DNA of 64,000 nucleotides from Candidatus Obscuribacterales bacterium (GTDB taxonomy: Bacteria > Cyanobacteriota > Vampirovibrionia > Obscuribacterales > Obscuribacteraceae): the NCBI GenBank assembly GCA_021732085.1, contig JAKFVQ010000023.1, positions 124,001 to 188,000 on the forward strand, written 5' to 3'. The first letter of the stretch is position 1; each line of letters begins with the position of its first letter. The position numbers were made by a program, and so were the translations under genes. The notes below the pieces were generated by a model, which was given only the letters and a program-made list of their open reading frames with translations, was not told the origin of the DNA and did no database searches. Below, in pieces: positions 44,542 through 53,892 of the stretch.

Positions 44542-45140
44542 CGACGATCTGCGCTTCTGAAAGCCCCCTCCACCTGGCCAGCAATAGAAAGCTCGAGCAA
44601 AAATCCGGACTCCGATAAAAGGAATCTACAACAATGTAATTTCAAGCTTTCCGCGCTAGCTCGCGTTGAAATCCACAGTGCATCAATACCAGAAGCGGCG
44701 ATGATTCTGCGAAATTAGAGTATTTGATTCCAAGGAAGACGTGCTTGCATGGACGCGGTGGAGCGACTTTTAGAGAATGGAAGCAGTTCTATAGAGTGCC
44801 AACGCCCTAAAAGCTAGCGCTTGTGCAAGGTGTCGAATTCTGCAGTGCGCAGAAGTCAGCTATCGCAAAAAGCTTTGTGCAAGTGCTCATTATTTTGAGT
44901 GCTTAAGCAACGTAGTCTAGAGCCGAAAGATTATTACACAGTCTTTTCGATCACCCTCGTTATTACTACTGTCCGCTGAAATCATTCACGAACCAAAAGG
45001 TTCGTGCCGCACACTCCGCAACGATTTCACTCACCGCACCCACCTTCAAGCACAAAGCTTGACGCCAACCCATTTCGTTTTGATTCAGGAACAGCGCATA
45101 AATGATGCGCTTAGATCCGACTATGCAGGCAGGAAAAATC
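44542..45140. other. Intergenic region, about 600 bp, no gene seen
   Basis: The longest spacer of the window, between the HD hydrolase and the first zincin. Apart from a perfect 8-bp hairpin at 44987-45006 I see no open frame with support, no tRNA-like fold and no repeat shared with other spacers. It probably contains the promoter and leader of the zincin gene. Confidence 0.5.
44987..45006. repeat. Perfect hairpin, CACGAACC-AAAA-GGTTCGTG
   Basis: An 8-bp perfect stem with an AAAA loop, about 135 bp upstream of the zincin gene at 45141 and without a T-run, so not a terminator for either strand. It may be an operator or a leader structure. Confidence 0.45.
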
Positions 45141-46049
45141 ATGGCAAATCAAGAAACAGAAGAAATCTCTTCGAACATTGAAAAGAAGTCCGCTGGCGAT
45201 ACCTCTCAAGAACAAGCGCAGGAATCAACTAGCCGCGAAGCACAAAGCAGTTTCTCTGCTGGGCAAGGCAAAGCCGCATCTGATGCCAGAGAAAGAGATT
45301 CTCAGAATGAAGTAACAAAGGGAGCATTGCCGCAACTGAAATTGTTCGGGGATTCGCAGTCGTTCTCGGCTCAAATGCACGCGAGGAAAAAAGCAGATGA
45401 CATCGAGCCACCTGGTCATGCTGAACAGCAGAACAACGTTGAGCCCCGAGACCATGGCAAGCATGGGCACGATCACGGAAAACCTCGACAAGCAGGCGAG
45501 CAAGGTGAGCCTCAAGAACCACGCGAAACAATAGATCCAAATGCATCACACAAGTTCCGCCACGAAGTTCGCCAGGCGAAAGGTCAGGTTTTGCAAGCGA
45601 TGCCTGAGCACTTACGCCAGTTGCTGAAAGACGTGCCGGTCAATCCCGTGCGTTCAATTACGCATAACGAGTCTGGAGACAAAATAAATGGAACACACGG
45701 TCCTGATGGCATTAACCTTTCTGAAGTGAGAGAAGGAAATGCACCGCTGGACACCATCCTCAAACATGAGTATGGACACGCTTTCGACGAAACAGCGGAT
45801 CCGCCCTATTCCCAAGATCCGGAATATCGAAAGAAGATCGATGATGCGATCAAGAACGATCCGGAGCTCAAGAGAATGCGAGATGAAGATCCCGATGGCT
45901 TCTATGCTGAGATGTTCGCAGATCTATTCGGCAGCAACCTTGGTGCCCGCGGACGCGATCTGACCCTGCCATATGCAGATCGTCTTTTCGCAAGCGCTCG
46001 CGAATGGGTGAAAGGCAAAATGATGGCCGGAGCCCGAACAAAAAAGTAG
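45141..46049 (+). CDS. Zincin-like metalloprotease A with disordered, His-rich N-terminus
   Basis: A 302-residue protein. Residues 1-130 are polar and disordered, holding GALPQLKLF at 61-69 and a His-rich linker (DHGKHGHDHGK, 104-114). The C-terminal domain has the zinc motif HEYGH (H209, E210, H213) and, 44 residues later, E257 in AEMFADLF as the likely third ligand, which resembles the anthrax lethal-factor-like (ATLF) gluzincin layout. AGGA lies seven bases before the ATG at 45141. It has no Sec signal. The next gene is a paralog with the same numbering of all key residues. Protein substrate unknown. Confidence 0.8.
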   Translation: MANQETEEISSNIEKKSAGDTSQEQAQESTSREAQSSFSAGQGKAASDARERDSQNEVTKGALPQLKLFGDSQSFSAQMHARKKADDIEPPGHAEQQNNVEPRDHGKHGHDHGKPRQAGEQGEPQEPRETIDPNASHKFRHEVRQAKGQVLQAMPEHLRQLLKDVPVNPVRSITHNESGDKINGTHGPDGINLSEVREGNAPLDTILKHEYGHAFDETADPPYSQDPEYRKKIDDAIKNDPELKRMRDEDPDGFYAEMFADLFGSNLGARGRDLTLPYADRLFASAREWVKGKMMAGARTKK

Positions 46050-46312
46050 AAAAGAATTGGGGCGCTTTCTGCAAGTTCGATGGACCTGTTTAATCGCAAC
46101 TGCATAAATCTGCAGTCGCGTCACTCAAAACCTGCACAGCATGTCATTAATTCTATGGGAATCTTACGGTAATATTGCTAGTTGAAAGGTATTTCCGCTT
46201 ACCTTATTCACCTTCACGTTATTACTAATTTCAGCGAACAAGTTCATACGCTTGCAATTGTGCACGAGCAGCCGCCTGTGTATGTACTGCTGTCATTAAG
46301 CAGGATATCGCT

Positions 46313-47227
46313 ATGCCAAATGAAGATAATGCCGACGTTTCCCAAAACGTCGAGAAGAATGCCGTCAGGGAAACGTCTCAAGAACAAGCACAAGAATCAA
46401 CAAGGAACGAGGCGCTCAACTCCTTCTCAGAAGGACAAGGGAGAGCATCCTCCAGCGATCGCGCCAACAACAGTCGCGATGAAGTAGCGAAAGGAACGCT
46501 ACCGGAACTGAACATCTTCGAAAGCTATAAAAATCATATGACCCAGAAAGCTGGAAGCGAACAGCAATCCAACCAGGATCACTCCAAACATGAGCACAAG
46601 CATCGCCATGGCAATGCTGGAGCTGACAAACCAAGCAGCCCCGAGAAACCGGGAGAAAAACCGGACAGCGGCAAGGATGCTCCACCAGAGCCTGAAGAAA
46701 TAGTAGATCCAAATGCCTCGCCGAAATTCAGAGAACAAGTTCCCCGCACTAATCAGAACGTCCTTCGACAAATGCCGGAACACCTTCGCGACATGATGAA
46801 GGATGTGCCAGTCAATGGCGTGAAATCAATTACGCACAAAGAAGGCGATCCGATAAACGCCATGCACGACGGCAAGGAAGGAATCAAACTTGCTGAGAAA
46901 AGAGAAGGTCCGGCGCCTCTGGAAACAGTTCTTAAGCACGAATATGGACACGAGTTCGACATGAGCAAAGGAGAAACTCCGCACTCGGCAGATCCTGAAT
47001 TTAGAAACCTCATTGATAAAGCGATGAAAGATCCACACATGAGAAAACACCGAGATCAGGATCCCGATCTCTTCCACTCAGAAGTATTCGCGGATCTCTT
47101 CGCAAGCAATCTTGGCGCGCGCTCACAGCATCTCAACATCCCGTACGCTGACAAGCAATTTGCCGCCGCCCGCGCTTGGGTTGGAAGAAAAATGATGGAA
47201 GGCGCTAAGACTAAGAGTGGAAATTAA
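46313..47227 (+). CDS. Zincin-like metalloprotease B, tandem paralog
   Basis: A 304-residue paralog of the preceding protein. The N-terminus keeps TSQEQAQEST at 21-30 and GTLPELNIF at 61-69 at the same positions; the linker is again His-rich (DHSKHEHKHRHG, 89-100). The domain has HEYGH at 209-213 and E257 in SEVFADLF. Strong conservation of SNLGAR and PYADKQFAAARAW after the third ligand suggests both are active. It lies 263 bp downstream of copy A on the same strand, with its own AGGA-type ribosome site, so it may be separately transcribed. No Sec signal; location is uncertain. Confidence 0.8.
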   Translation: MPNEDNADVSQNVEKNAVRETSQEQAQESTRNEALNSFSEGQGRASSSDRANNSRDEVAKGTLPELNIFESYKNHMTQKAGSEQQSNQDHSKHEHKHRHGNAGADKPSSPEKPGEKPDSGKDAPPEPEEIVDPNASPKFREQVPRTNQNVLRQMPEHLRDMMKDVPVNGVKSITHKEGDPINAMHDGKEGIKLAEKREGPAPLETVLKHEYGHEFDMSKGETPHSADPEFRNLIDKAMKDPHMRKHRDQDPDLFHSEVFADLFASNLGARSQHLNIPYADKQFAAARAWVGRKMMEGAKTKSGN

Positions 47228-47375
47228 TAGCTAATTACCCGGGCGTGACATTCCGCCTGCTGTATAACGGCACAACCGAGTGTAAGTAACTGCGCGCTCT
47301 ATTTGACGGATAGCTGGGGATCTTCACTCCTCCCAGGTATTAGCGTTCTGGCCGATTGAGCCAAACTATGCAAAA

Positions 47376-48137
47376 TCATGCACGCTTTGGCCTGAGCAGA
47401 ACTTTGATCCAAATTCCCGGGAATGTTAACACCAGCATTATCAATATAACTGGTATGGCAATCTCAAATACCACCGTAGACAGGGGTGCCTCTTTCATCA
47501 TTGCCACAATGCCTGCTGTTATGTACTCCGCTTCGGGGGCACTTATCATCTGGTCGGAATCAAACGGCGCAAGCAACAGTTGCTTTGCAATAACTATCCA
47601 TGGTCCAACATTCAAAAGAACAAGTTGTGGAAGTAACGACCCCAGACCATACGATAACCAACCAATTAGAGTCCTGGAATTGAGCAAGAGAAGGAAGCTC
47701 TGCCATTGCAACCAAATGAAACCAATGAAAACGATTCTTGAAATTGGCTCGTTGAAAAAGGGGACGTAAATAGCTGGGCTTATTATGTATCCCAAAAAAT
47801 AAGCCAAGTACGGTCCTGTTCCTAGAGCTAGAATGCAGATAACGCGAATTGCCAGCTCGATCCCAGTTCCTTTCGGCTCAGCTTGCTTAAGCTGAAGTTC
47901 ACCTCGGCGCAAGGCCGACCGAACGTCCAAATACCAAGGTAGGACAACCGGCCAAAAGAGAAAAGCCAAAATAGCGAGCACCGTCGGAGAATAAGAAAGT
48001 GCACTATCGTATTTTCTCAGTTCAATCTTTTTGGAATCAAACCATAAAACTATGGCCAGGATTAATCCCAACACCGGCGAAGCCAAAACCAAGGCGATTA
48101 AAAGGAACGGAATTACAAGCAATCTTTTACCCCACAA
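47376..48137 (-). CDS. Polytopic membrane protein of unknown function
   Basis: A 253-residue protein with about six hydrophobic segments: near 5-32, 48-68, 93-118, 128-150, 158-185 and 225-248. The loop around 70-90 is charged (LDVRSALRRGELQLKQAE). No family is recognised. The frame starts with TTG without a clear ribosome site; no ATG is available upstream in frame, so the true start is uncertain. It follows xpt on the same strand with about 30 bp between, so both could be in one transcript. Confidence 0.65.
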   Translation of the reverse strand: MWGKRLLVIPFLLIALVLASPVLGLILAIVLWFDSKKIELRKYDSALSYSPTVLAILAFLFWPVVLPWYLDVRSALRRGELQLKQAEPKGTGIELAIRVICILALGTGPYLAYFLGYIISPAIYVPFFNEPISRIVFIGFIWLQWQSFLLLLNSRTLIGWLSYGLGSLLPQLVLLNVGPWIVIAKQLLLAPFDSDQMISAPEAEYITAGIVAMMKEAPLSTVVFEIAIPVILIMLVLTFPGIWIKVLLRPKRA

Positions 48138-48170
48138 GCGATGTTCTCATGCCCTGGTTTACAAACCGAA

Positions 48171-48746
48171 TTAGTCCTGCGCAAAATGAATTTTGTCGTC
48201 ATCAAACGAGCTGATTCGAGCAAGGCTGATGATCGGCAAACCAAGATGCGTCAGCTTGTCTCTTCCACCTTCGAAGATCTTCTCAATTACAGATCCGATA
48301 CCCACCAATGTGGCACCGCTCTGTTCAACAACACCAACCAGCGAAAGAATGGTTCTGGCAGTTGCCAGAAAATCATCAATGATCAAAACGCGATCGCTTG
48401 CATGCAAGTATTCGGATGAAACGATCAATTCAACTGCTTTCTTATGCGTATGCGATTCAGACTTCTCTTTGTACGGATCGCCCTTCATCGTGATCGGCTG
48501 GTTTTTCCGAGCATACACAAGCGGTACATTTAGTTCAATCGCAGCTATTAACGCTGGAGCGATTCCACTTGATTCAGCCGTCAGAATTCTTGTCGGTTTG
48601 AGATCTTTGAAATGTCTTGCAAGTTCGATGCCAATCTCTTTCATAAGAGCCGGATCGATTTGGTGATTCATAAAGGAATCAACCTTCAGAATCCCGTTGC
48701 CGAGGTACTGCCCCTCTTTCAGAATCTTCTCTTCAAGCAATTTCAT
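48171..48746 (-). CDS. xpt: Xanthine phosphoribosyltransferase
   Basis: A 191-residue type I phosphoribosyltransferase converting xanthine and PRPP to XMP in purine salvage. It parallels B. subtilis Xpt: LKVDSFMNHQIDPALM near the start, ESSGIAPA, VYARK, and the PRPP-binding loop VLIIDDFLATA. The end FEGGRDKLTHLGLPIISLARI also fits. The ATG at 48746 has GGAG/AGG upstream and gives the family start; the GTG at 48761 is less likely. No purine riboswitch is seen upstream. The thioesterase gene ends 26 bp before it on the same strand, suggesting an operon. Confidence 0.93.
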   Translation of the reverse strand: MKLLEEKILKEGQYLGNGILKVDSFMNHQIDPALMKEIGIELARHFKDLKPTRILTAESSGIAPALIAAIELNVPLVYARKNQPITMKGDPYKEKSESHTHKKAVELIVSSEYLHASDRVLIIDDFLATARTILSLVGVVEQSGATLVGIGSVIEKIFEGGRDKLTHLGLPIISLARISSFDDDKIHFAQD

Positions 48747-48772
48747 CGTACCTACTCCCACAACGCGCCCCC

Positions 48773-49186
48773 TTAATCATTAGCTATCGATCTCTCCAAA
48801 GCGTGAATGAAGCTCTTCGGCATCCGAATTGGTTTCATCTTCGCCATGTCGACAAAGACACCGACATGCTCTGCCATAGTACAAAGCGAATCATCAACAT
48901 AGATTTCTGCCTGTATAGTAAGCGTCGTCATGCTGCGATCACTCACCCACATTTTCCCTACCGGCTTCTCAAAAAGCCGAATCGCCTTTTTGTAATGAAT
49001 TTCGGTCGACACCAAAACTGGTGTCATCCCATCTGCTAGAAAATTCTGCAAAGGACAATACATATCGAACATTTTCAAACGCATGTCTTCGAGCCAACGA
49101 AGATAGACCGTGTTGCTGACATGTCCGGCAAAATCGATGTCATACGTGCTGACAAAGATGTCATGCTCGATATAAAGGGCTTTCAT
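48773..49186 (-). CDS. Acyl-CoA thioesterase, 4HBT hotdog fold (YbgC-like)
   Basis: A 137-residue hotdog protein. The active-site motif DIDFAGHVSNTVYLRWLED (Asp near residue 14 and HVxN) is that of the YbgC/4-hydroxybenzoyl-CoA thioesterase group, which hydrolyses short-chain or aromatic acyl-CoAs. GGAG lies five bases before the ATG at 49186; an upstream frame to 49219 is not needed. It is first of a run xpt and a membrane protein on the same strand. The acyl substrate is unknown. Confidence 0.87.
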   Translation of the reverse strand: MKALYIEHDIFVSTYDIDFAGHVSNTVYLRWLEDMRLKMFDMYCPLQNFLADGMTPVLVSTEIHYKKAIRLFEKPVGKMWVSDRSMTTLTIQAEIYVDDSLCTMAEHVGVFVDMAKMKPIRMPKSFIHALERSIAND

Positions 49187-49471
49187 AAGCTCTCCGCTTG
49201 CACACGTATATGTCAACACAATAATGGCGCAACTAAATTACCGCCAGTTTATTTCGCGAATCTTTCATCCTAATCACATGCTTGTCACATTCGTTTGTTT
49301 TCATTTATGGGAGTCCCCAATAAGACCGAAAATCCCATACCGACGCATAGGAGCCGCGAGCACGCCTACGCATCCCTCCCACGCCACTTGCCACCAACAC
49401 CGTTTGTGGCATAAGATTTGATTGCTTTAATTGGCTTGTAGCAATTGCAGCCTAGTAGAAAGATATTCCTC

Positions 49472-51106
49472 ATGAAATGGACAGAGACAAAAGCATGGAT
49501 TGGCAGCCTGTTGCTGCTAAGCATAATCCTGCAAGAAAGCTCGTGTATCGCCTTTGCCGATGTGAGCAGTCAGCCGCCAGCAAGCTCAGCGCCGAACGAA
49601 TCGCAAGAAACCGCAACTAATGCAAGCGCTATCATTAGCAAGAACGCGAGCTTTGAAGCGGCACCTAGCTCGAGTGTCCCTAATTCTACAAACACTGGAT
49701 CCGACGAAGACGAGCTGGCAGACACAGCTCCTGCCCAACAGCTAGCACAAGCTCCCACAGACGGTTCCACGAGGCTTAATGGCGATCCAAGCTCGGCACC
49801 ATCAGCAGTTGACAATCTAACAAAGCAAATTTTGCTGAAAGAAATCGCTCTTGAAAAATTCAACTTGCGTTACAGGTTGAATGCCGCAAAGCAGGGACGG
49901 TGGAAAGGCTGGCGCTATTCAGCTGCATCAGAAGCCAATGCCGGGCTAGGTCTTGCAGGCGGTATCGTCAGTGTATACAACCGCGGTATTCACGTTCATC
50001 GCGCCGATCAAGTGAAACGGCAAATGCAAAAGAAAGCGAACATCATTCCAATGATCGGAAATATCATCGGATCGGCAGCTGCAACAAACGAATTCATGGT
50101 TAACGAATATCATGAGTACGAAGCATGGCGGAAAGGCCTCTCACCTGGGCAAGCGCGTAAGTTCGTTGCCAGCACGAAATCGGACATAGATCGTTTGACT
50201 CAACAGCGGGACGCATTGATCCGTTTGGAAGAATCGGCACCACTGCTAGCACCTGAGGCTGAGCTGCATAGACTCGAAGGAAAAGTGCTCGCAGATTTGC
50301 TGGATCAAAGCCTTCTGGAATTTCAAAGGTTCCACCTCAACGCCCGCAATTTAATGGCGTTTCAACAAATGCAATACATATTCGATTTGGCGAAGAATAC
50401 CACGGGCGCCATAGGATATGATTTTGCCTGGCTTTCGTTGCATAGAAGACGCCGAGTTTGGAACTATCGAGCCGGTGTCTTATTCACCGTATCTGGTGCA
50501 CTAACGATGGGAGGACCCATTGTTAGCCGCGGATTTGCCAAACTCGTAACTGAGTATCACAAGCGAACCTTGAAAGACACAATTGAAGATCGCGAAGCAA
50601 AAGACGTCGCCAAACTGGAAGCCGACCACAAGGCGCTAAACGACTACGTCAGGGCGGCTCGCGTGAACGCTCAACGTGCCTACCAATCACTGAACCGACT
50701 GGAAGTGTATGGAAATCACAGCAAATACTTCCAAGATCAATACGTTGCTGCCGAAAAACAGGAAGCTAAAGCAAAACTGACGGCAACACAAAATATTGGC
50801 GCCGGTCTATACGTTGGTGGCAGCAAGGTCGCCAGCGGAGTGATGTTCATTATTCCTGGATACCTCCAGCTCTATAACAAGAACACTCAAACAGCTACGC
50901 GGATAACGAACAGCGATCTGCTCGTCGCTGGCATCATCGGGTTACCAGCGTCGTCATTCCAAATCCTTGATACGCTAAGGATTCAGGTGCGTGGTGAAAT
51001 CGACCGCCATAAGCTTTCCAAACAAGGCAAACTACCTGGCCAGCAAATCGCTGCTCGCCTCAAACAACTCGACGAAATGGAAGCGGCCATCAATGCTGGG
51101 CCATAG
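49472..51106 (+). CDS. Exported or membrane-bound orphan protein
   Basis: A 544-residue protein that I do not recognise. It has an N-terminal signal-like helix (WIGSLLLLSIILQESSCIAF), an Ala/Ser/Thr-rich spacer to about 115, and then two similar halves in which a charged coiled coil alternates with Gly-rich hydrophobic pairs: LGLAGGIVSVYNRG and IIPMIGNIIGSAAA, FTVSGALTMGGPIV, and GAGLYVGGSKVASGVMFIIP. These could be membrane hairpins. The ATG at 49472 is preferred over a TTG at 49445. It is flanked by long spacers and appears to be transcribed alone. Confidence 0.72.
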   Translation: MKWTETKAWIGSLLLLSIILQESSCIAFADVSSQPPASSAPNESQETATNASAIISKNASFEAAPSSSVPNSTNTGSDEDELADTAPAQQLAQAPTDGSTRLNGDPSSAPSAVDNLTKQILLKEIALEKFNLRYRLNAAKQGRWKGWRYSAASEANAGLGLAGGIVSVYNRGIHVHRADQVKRQMQKKANIIPMIGNIIGSAAATNEFMVNEYHEYEAWRKGLSPGQARKFVASTKSDIDRLTQQRDALIRLEESAPLLAPEAELHRLEGKVLADLLDQSLLEFQRFHLNARNLMAFQQMQYIFDLAKNTTGAIGYDFAWLSLHRRRRVWNYRAGVLFTVSGALTMGGPIVSRGFAKLVTEYHKRTLKDTIEDREAKDVAKLEADHKALNDYVRAARVNAQRAYQSLNRLEVYGNHSKYFQDQYVAAEKQEAKAKLTATQNIGAGLYVGGSKVASGVMFIIPGYLQLYNKNTQTATRITNSDLLVAGIIGLPASSFQILDTLRIQVRGEIDRHKLSKQGKLPGQQIAARLKQLDEMEAAINAGP

Positions 51107-51517
51107 GAAACTTCGCTAATTCTCGGGCGAACCGGCAGTCGCGAAATTCGCGGAGCTCTTTTCCCCAGGTTCAAATCAGTATCATGCATTTCTGATTCGC
51201 CTGATTTTCCGGACTGATGTCCGAAAGACCGCAATCGGCCCAACTAACGCAGCTAGATGATGCCTGCTGACGCACCTATTGGAAAAGGATCTTTTTTCAA
51301 GCTTTGACAACCAGGGAGCTTTCGCTCTCAAAGTTCGTCGTTATGGCGGCAAACCCATGAGGTTGTCATAGTGTGGAAAAAGATCCTTTTTAACAGGAGC
51401 GAAAAATGTCTCTCATAATGGAAATTTTTTTTTGCGCCTACAATCGCTTGGCTACGTCTGCACAGATGTTCAGTTATAGTGAGCAAATTGCTATCTAACA
51501 CACCGAGAAATCGGCTC
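51107..51517. other. Intergenic region, 411 bp, with palindromic element
   Basis: Convergent spacer between the orphan at 49472 and bestrophin. It holds a palindromic element (listed separately), a small CGGAC/GTCCG hairpin near 51210 and an A/T-rich tract near 51425. No gene is seen. Confidence 0.5.
51283..51390. repeat. 108-bp palindromic element with 30-bp arms
   Basis: Arms 51283-51312 and 51361-51390 are inverted copies with 26 of 30 positions matching; the outer 14 and inner 8 bases are perfect, and the centre is 48 bp. The sequence GTTGTCAT.GTG.GGAAAAA of the right arm (51362-51381) recurs at 34278-34297. It could be a MITE-like element; no transposase is nearby. Confidence 0.75.
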
Positions 51518-52453
51518 TTAGGTCGTCTCTTGTTTCTCAGGAATGATTGTCGGCATAAGTTCGATACGGAAGGCACCAGTCACCTTCACTTCGTTGGATT
51601 CTTGCACCGTCAGTAGTGACTGCACCGAATCTCTTATCGTCAAACAAATTGCATCGAGCGGAAGATCGTTTGCACCTAGCCCGAAGGGGCGCTCAACTTC
51701 TTCAGCCAGAATCTCGATACCAAGCACAAAATAGGCACTGATCATAACCAGGATAATGGACCAGAATCCGAAGTTCGGGACGATCAGCCAGGGCAATATC
51801 ACCAAATAAATACTGATACCTGCCCAGATCATAAACTTGTACGATCCGGCAATCGGCGATTTTAAGATGCGTTCGCAGGATCCGCAAATATCCATGAGCG
51901 CTCTAGCGTGAACATCCATCTGAATCATGGCGAAACCGTCAACGACACCTTCTTTGTGCCAGTCGCCAATTCTGCGATAAATGGTATCGGCAACTTGCAT
52001 CGGCACGTGACCGAACGACGTAATCTCAGCGCCGTCTTCCTCAACAGATTTGACCTTCAGGTGACCACGCAAGTGATCGCGCAGAACCTGGGGATATTGG
52101 ATCAAGAACAACGCAATCTGATTGCGCCGCGGATCGTGAACAGGAACGAATTGTTTAACTTTGATACTCAAGTTTCGAATATCGTTTACTAATTGCCCCC
52201 AAAGCTTTCGCGCTTCCCACCAGCGTTCATACGCGCTGTTGGTGCGGAATGCGAGCAATAATCCCATACCAGCGCTTGAATACAATACGCTGGTGATTTC
52301 GGTGAACTTCTTGGCGGCAAACAATTGTTCATCCCACCAGATAACGAAAAGCGTGTAGCAAAGGATGCCAAACAAAATTTTGCTGAACAGGTTACCTGCA
52401 GGAAGAATGTATTTCCAAGAAAGCAACCCGACATATTTTTTTGGTTCAGCCAT
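51518..52453 (-). CDS. Bestrophin-like channel (UPF0187/YneE)
   Basis: A 311-residue membrane protein of the bestrophin family, which form pentameric ion channels. The family signatures FRTNSAYERWWEARKLWG (about 69-86) and EEVERPFGLGANDLPLDAI (about 250-268) are present, with four hydrophobic helices: two near 20-65 and two near 205-245. Bacterial homologs such as KpBest conduct cations rather than chloride, so ion choice is open. AAGG precedes the ATG by nine bases. It is probably monocistronic and divergent from the oxidoreductase gene. Confidence 0.9.
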   Translation of the reverse strand: MAEPKKYVGLLSWKYILPAGNLFSKILFGILCYTLFVIWWDEQLFAAKKFTEITSVLYSSAGMGLLLAFRTNSAYERWWEARKLWGQLVNDIRNLSIKVKQFVPVHDPRRNQIALFLIQYPQVLRDHLRGHLKVKSVEEDGAEITSFGHVPMQVADTIYRRIGDWHKEGVVDGFAMIQMDVHARALMDICGSCERILKSPIAGSYKFMIWAGISIYLVILPWLIVPNFGFWSIILVMISAYFVLGIEILAEEVERPFGLGANDLPLDAICLTIRDSVQSLLTVQESNEVKVTGAFRIELMPTIIPEKQETT

Positions 52454-52676
52454 TCGAATACCCTTCTTGCGTTTGAACGGAAAGATGCGCTCACAAATAT
52501 TACTAGATGTCGTGCCAACAAGCCCTTATCTGAGATAACAGCTATTGACTGACTTGCCAGCAAGGAACCATTATAAGAGATCAAGAGGTCAGTGGGGCTT
52601 CTGTGAACGGATGTGGCAAAAGTGATCCGGGCGTATACTGGTATCTTTCGCATACCTTTCGCAGGAGATGTTCCGA

Positions 52677-53771
52677 ATGAGCAGCGAGAAGGGGGATTCG
52701 AGTCCTCTTAATGTAGCCATTGTCGGCTATGGTCTGGGCGGCAAAGTCTTTCACGCACCTTTGGTCAAATCCACAGAAGGAATGAAAGTCAGCGGCATCG
52801 TAACCCGATCCCAAGAGAAGAAGAATCAGGCAAACACCGATTTACCTTCAGCAGAGATCTTCGGAAGCTTCGAAGAATTGCTTTCCAAAGCTGACCAGTT
52901 CGACATTGCAGTCATCACAACACCAAATACTGAACATGCGCCGCAGGCGATAGCCGCAATGAAAGCAGGACTGCACGTCGTCGTCGACAAGCCGGTAGCA
53001 ATTAATTCCGGCCAGTGCCGCCAGATGATGGAAGTATCAAGAGAAACTGGCAAGCTACTTTCCGTTTTTCAAAACCGCCGCTGGGACGCAGACTTTTTGA
53101 CGGTCAAGAAATTGATCGAATCAGGAGCGCTTGGCAAGGTCAGCAGATTCGAATCTCGCTTTGAGCGCTGGCGCCCGCAGCCCAAAGCGAATTCATGGCG
53201 CGAAAGTTCAGCAGCAGAGGATGGCGGCGGTTTGCTTTTCGACCTCGGCAGCCATGCTATAGATCAAGCCACCTTTCTCTTTGGCAAACCCACCGACGTT
53301 TATGCGGAGATGGATGTCCGACGATCAGGAATCAAATCTGATGATGACAGTTTCGTTTCGCTCAGCTTTCAAAACGGCGTCCGCGCTCACATCTGGGTCA
53401 GCCTTGTTTCAGCCTCTGCCGGTCCGCGTTTTCGCGTTCTCGGCAGTGCCGGCGCCTATAGCAAACTAGGCGTAGACCCGCAGGAAGAGGCGCTCCGTAA
53501 CGGCAAGACACCACTTGATGCAGATTGGGGAATGGAACCCCAATCGCAATGGGGCTCACTTAGCCAATACAAAGACGATGTGCACATCGAAGGTAAAGTC
53601 GAGTCCCTTCGCGGTTGCCATCAAAAGTTTTATGAAATCATGCGCGACGCCGTTAAAGGTTTAGGACCAGTTCCAGTAAAAGCTGAAGAGGCTTTGCAAA
53701 CGATGGAAATTATCGAGCTAGCACGAAACAGCGCCGCCAAGAAGCAATCTCTTGCCATGTCGCATTCTTAA
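52677..53771 (+). CDS. Gfo/Idh/MocA family oxidoreductase (scyllo-inositol dehydrogenase-like)
   Basis: A 364-residue NAD(P)-dependent sugar or inositol dehydrogenase. The Rossmann start VAIVGYGLGGKVFHAPLV is typical of the YdgJ/IolW subgroup, the catalytic-lysine region appears as VVDKPVAI (in place of the usual EKP), and GGGLLFDLGSHAIDQATFLF contains the conserved Asp and His of the active site. I chose the ATG at 52677, which has GGAG nine bases upstream; the ATG at 52668 is too close to it. It would oxidise a polyol or NDP-free sugar. Followed by ffh after 120 bp. Confidence 0.87.
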   Translation: MSSEKGDSSPLNVAIVGYGLGGKVFHAPLVKSTEGMKVSGIVTRSQEKKNQANTDLPSAEIFGSFEELLSKADQFDIAVITTPNTEHAPQAIAAMKAGLHVVVDKPVAINSGQCRQMMEVSRETGKLLSVFQNRRWDADFLTVKKLIESGALGKVSRFESRFERWRPQPKANSWRESSAAEDGGGLLFDLGSHAIDQATFLFGKPTDVYAEMDVRRSGIKSDDDSFVSLSFQNGVRAHIWVSLVSASAGPRFRVLGSAGAYSKLGVDPQEEALRNGKTPLDADWGMEPQSQWGSLSQYKDDVHIEGKVESLRGCHQKFYEIMRDAVKGLGPVPVKAEEALQTMEIIELARNSAAKKQSLAMSHS

Positions 53772-53892
53772 GCTTTGCGCGAGAAACAGCAAGTTCAAGC
53801 CTATATTTGTTAGCCTATAGATTGGCGATATCGAACTGCCGTTTAATCTGCAGTCCATAAGAAACTTATCCCGAACAAAGGCGAGCAAAAGA

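Noticed and set aside
48747..48772. Purine riboswitch upstream of xpt
   Set aside because: The gap to the upstream thioesterase gene is only 26 bp, too short for the aptamer.
51160..51240. tRNA-like sequence (GGTTCAAATC)
   Set aside because: No acceptor or anticodon stem can be formed around it; likewise no tRNA found elsewhere.
51328..51576. 82-codon minus-strand open frame
   Set aside because: Overlaps both the palindromic element and the 3' end of bestrophin; no start support.
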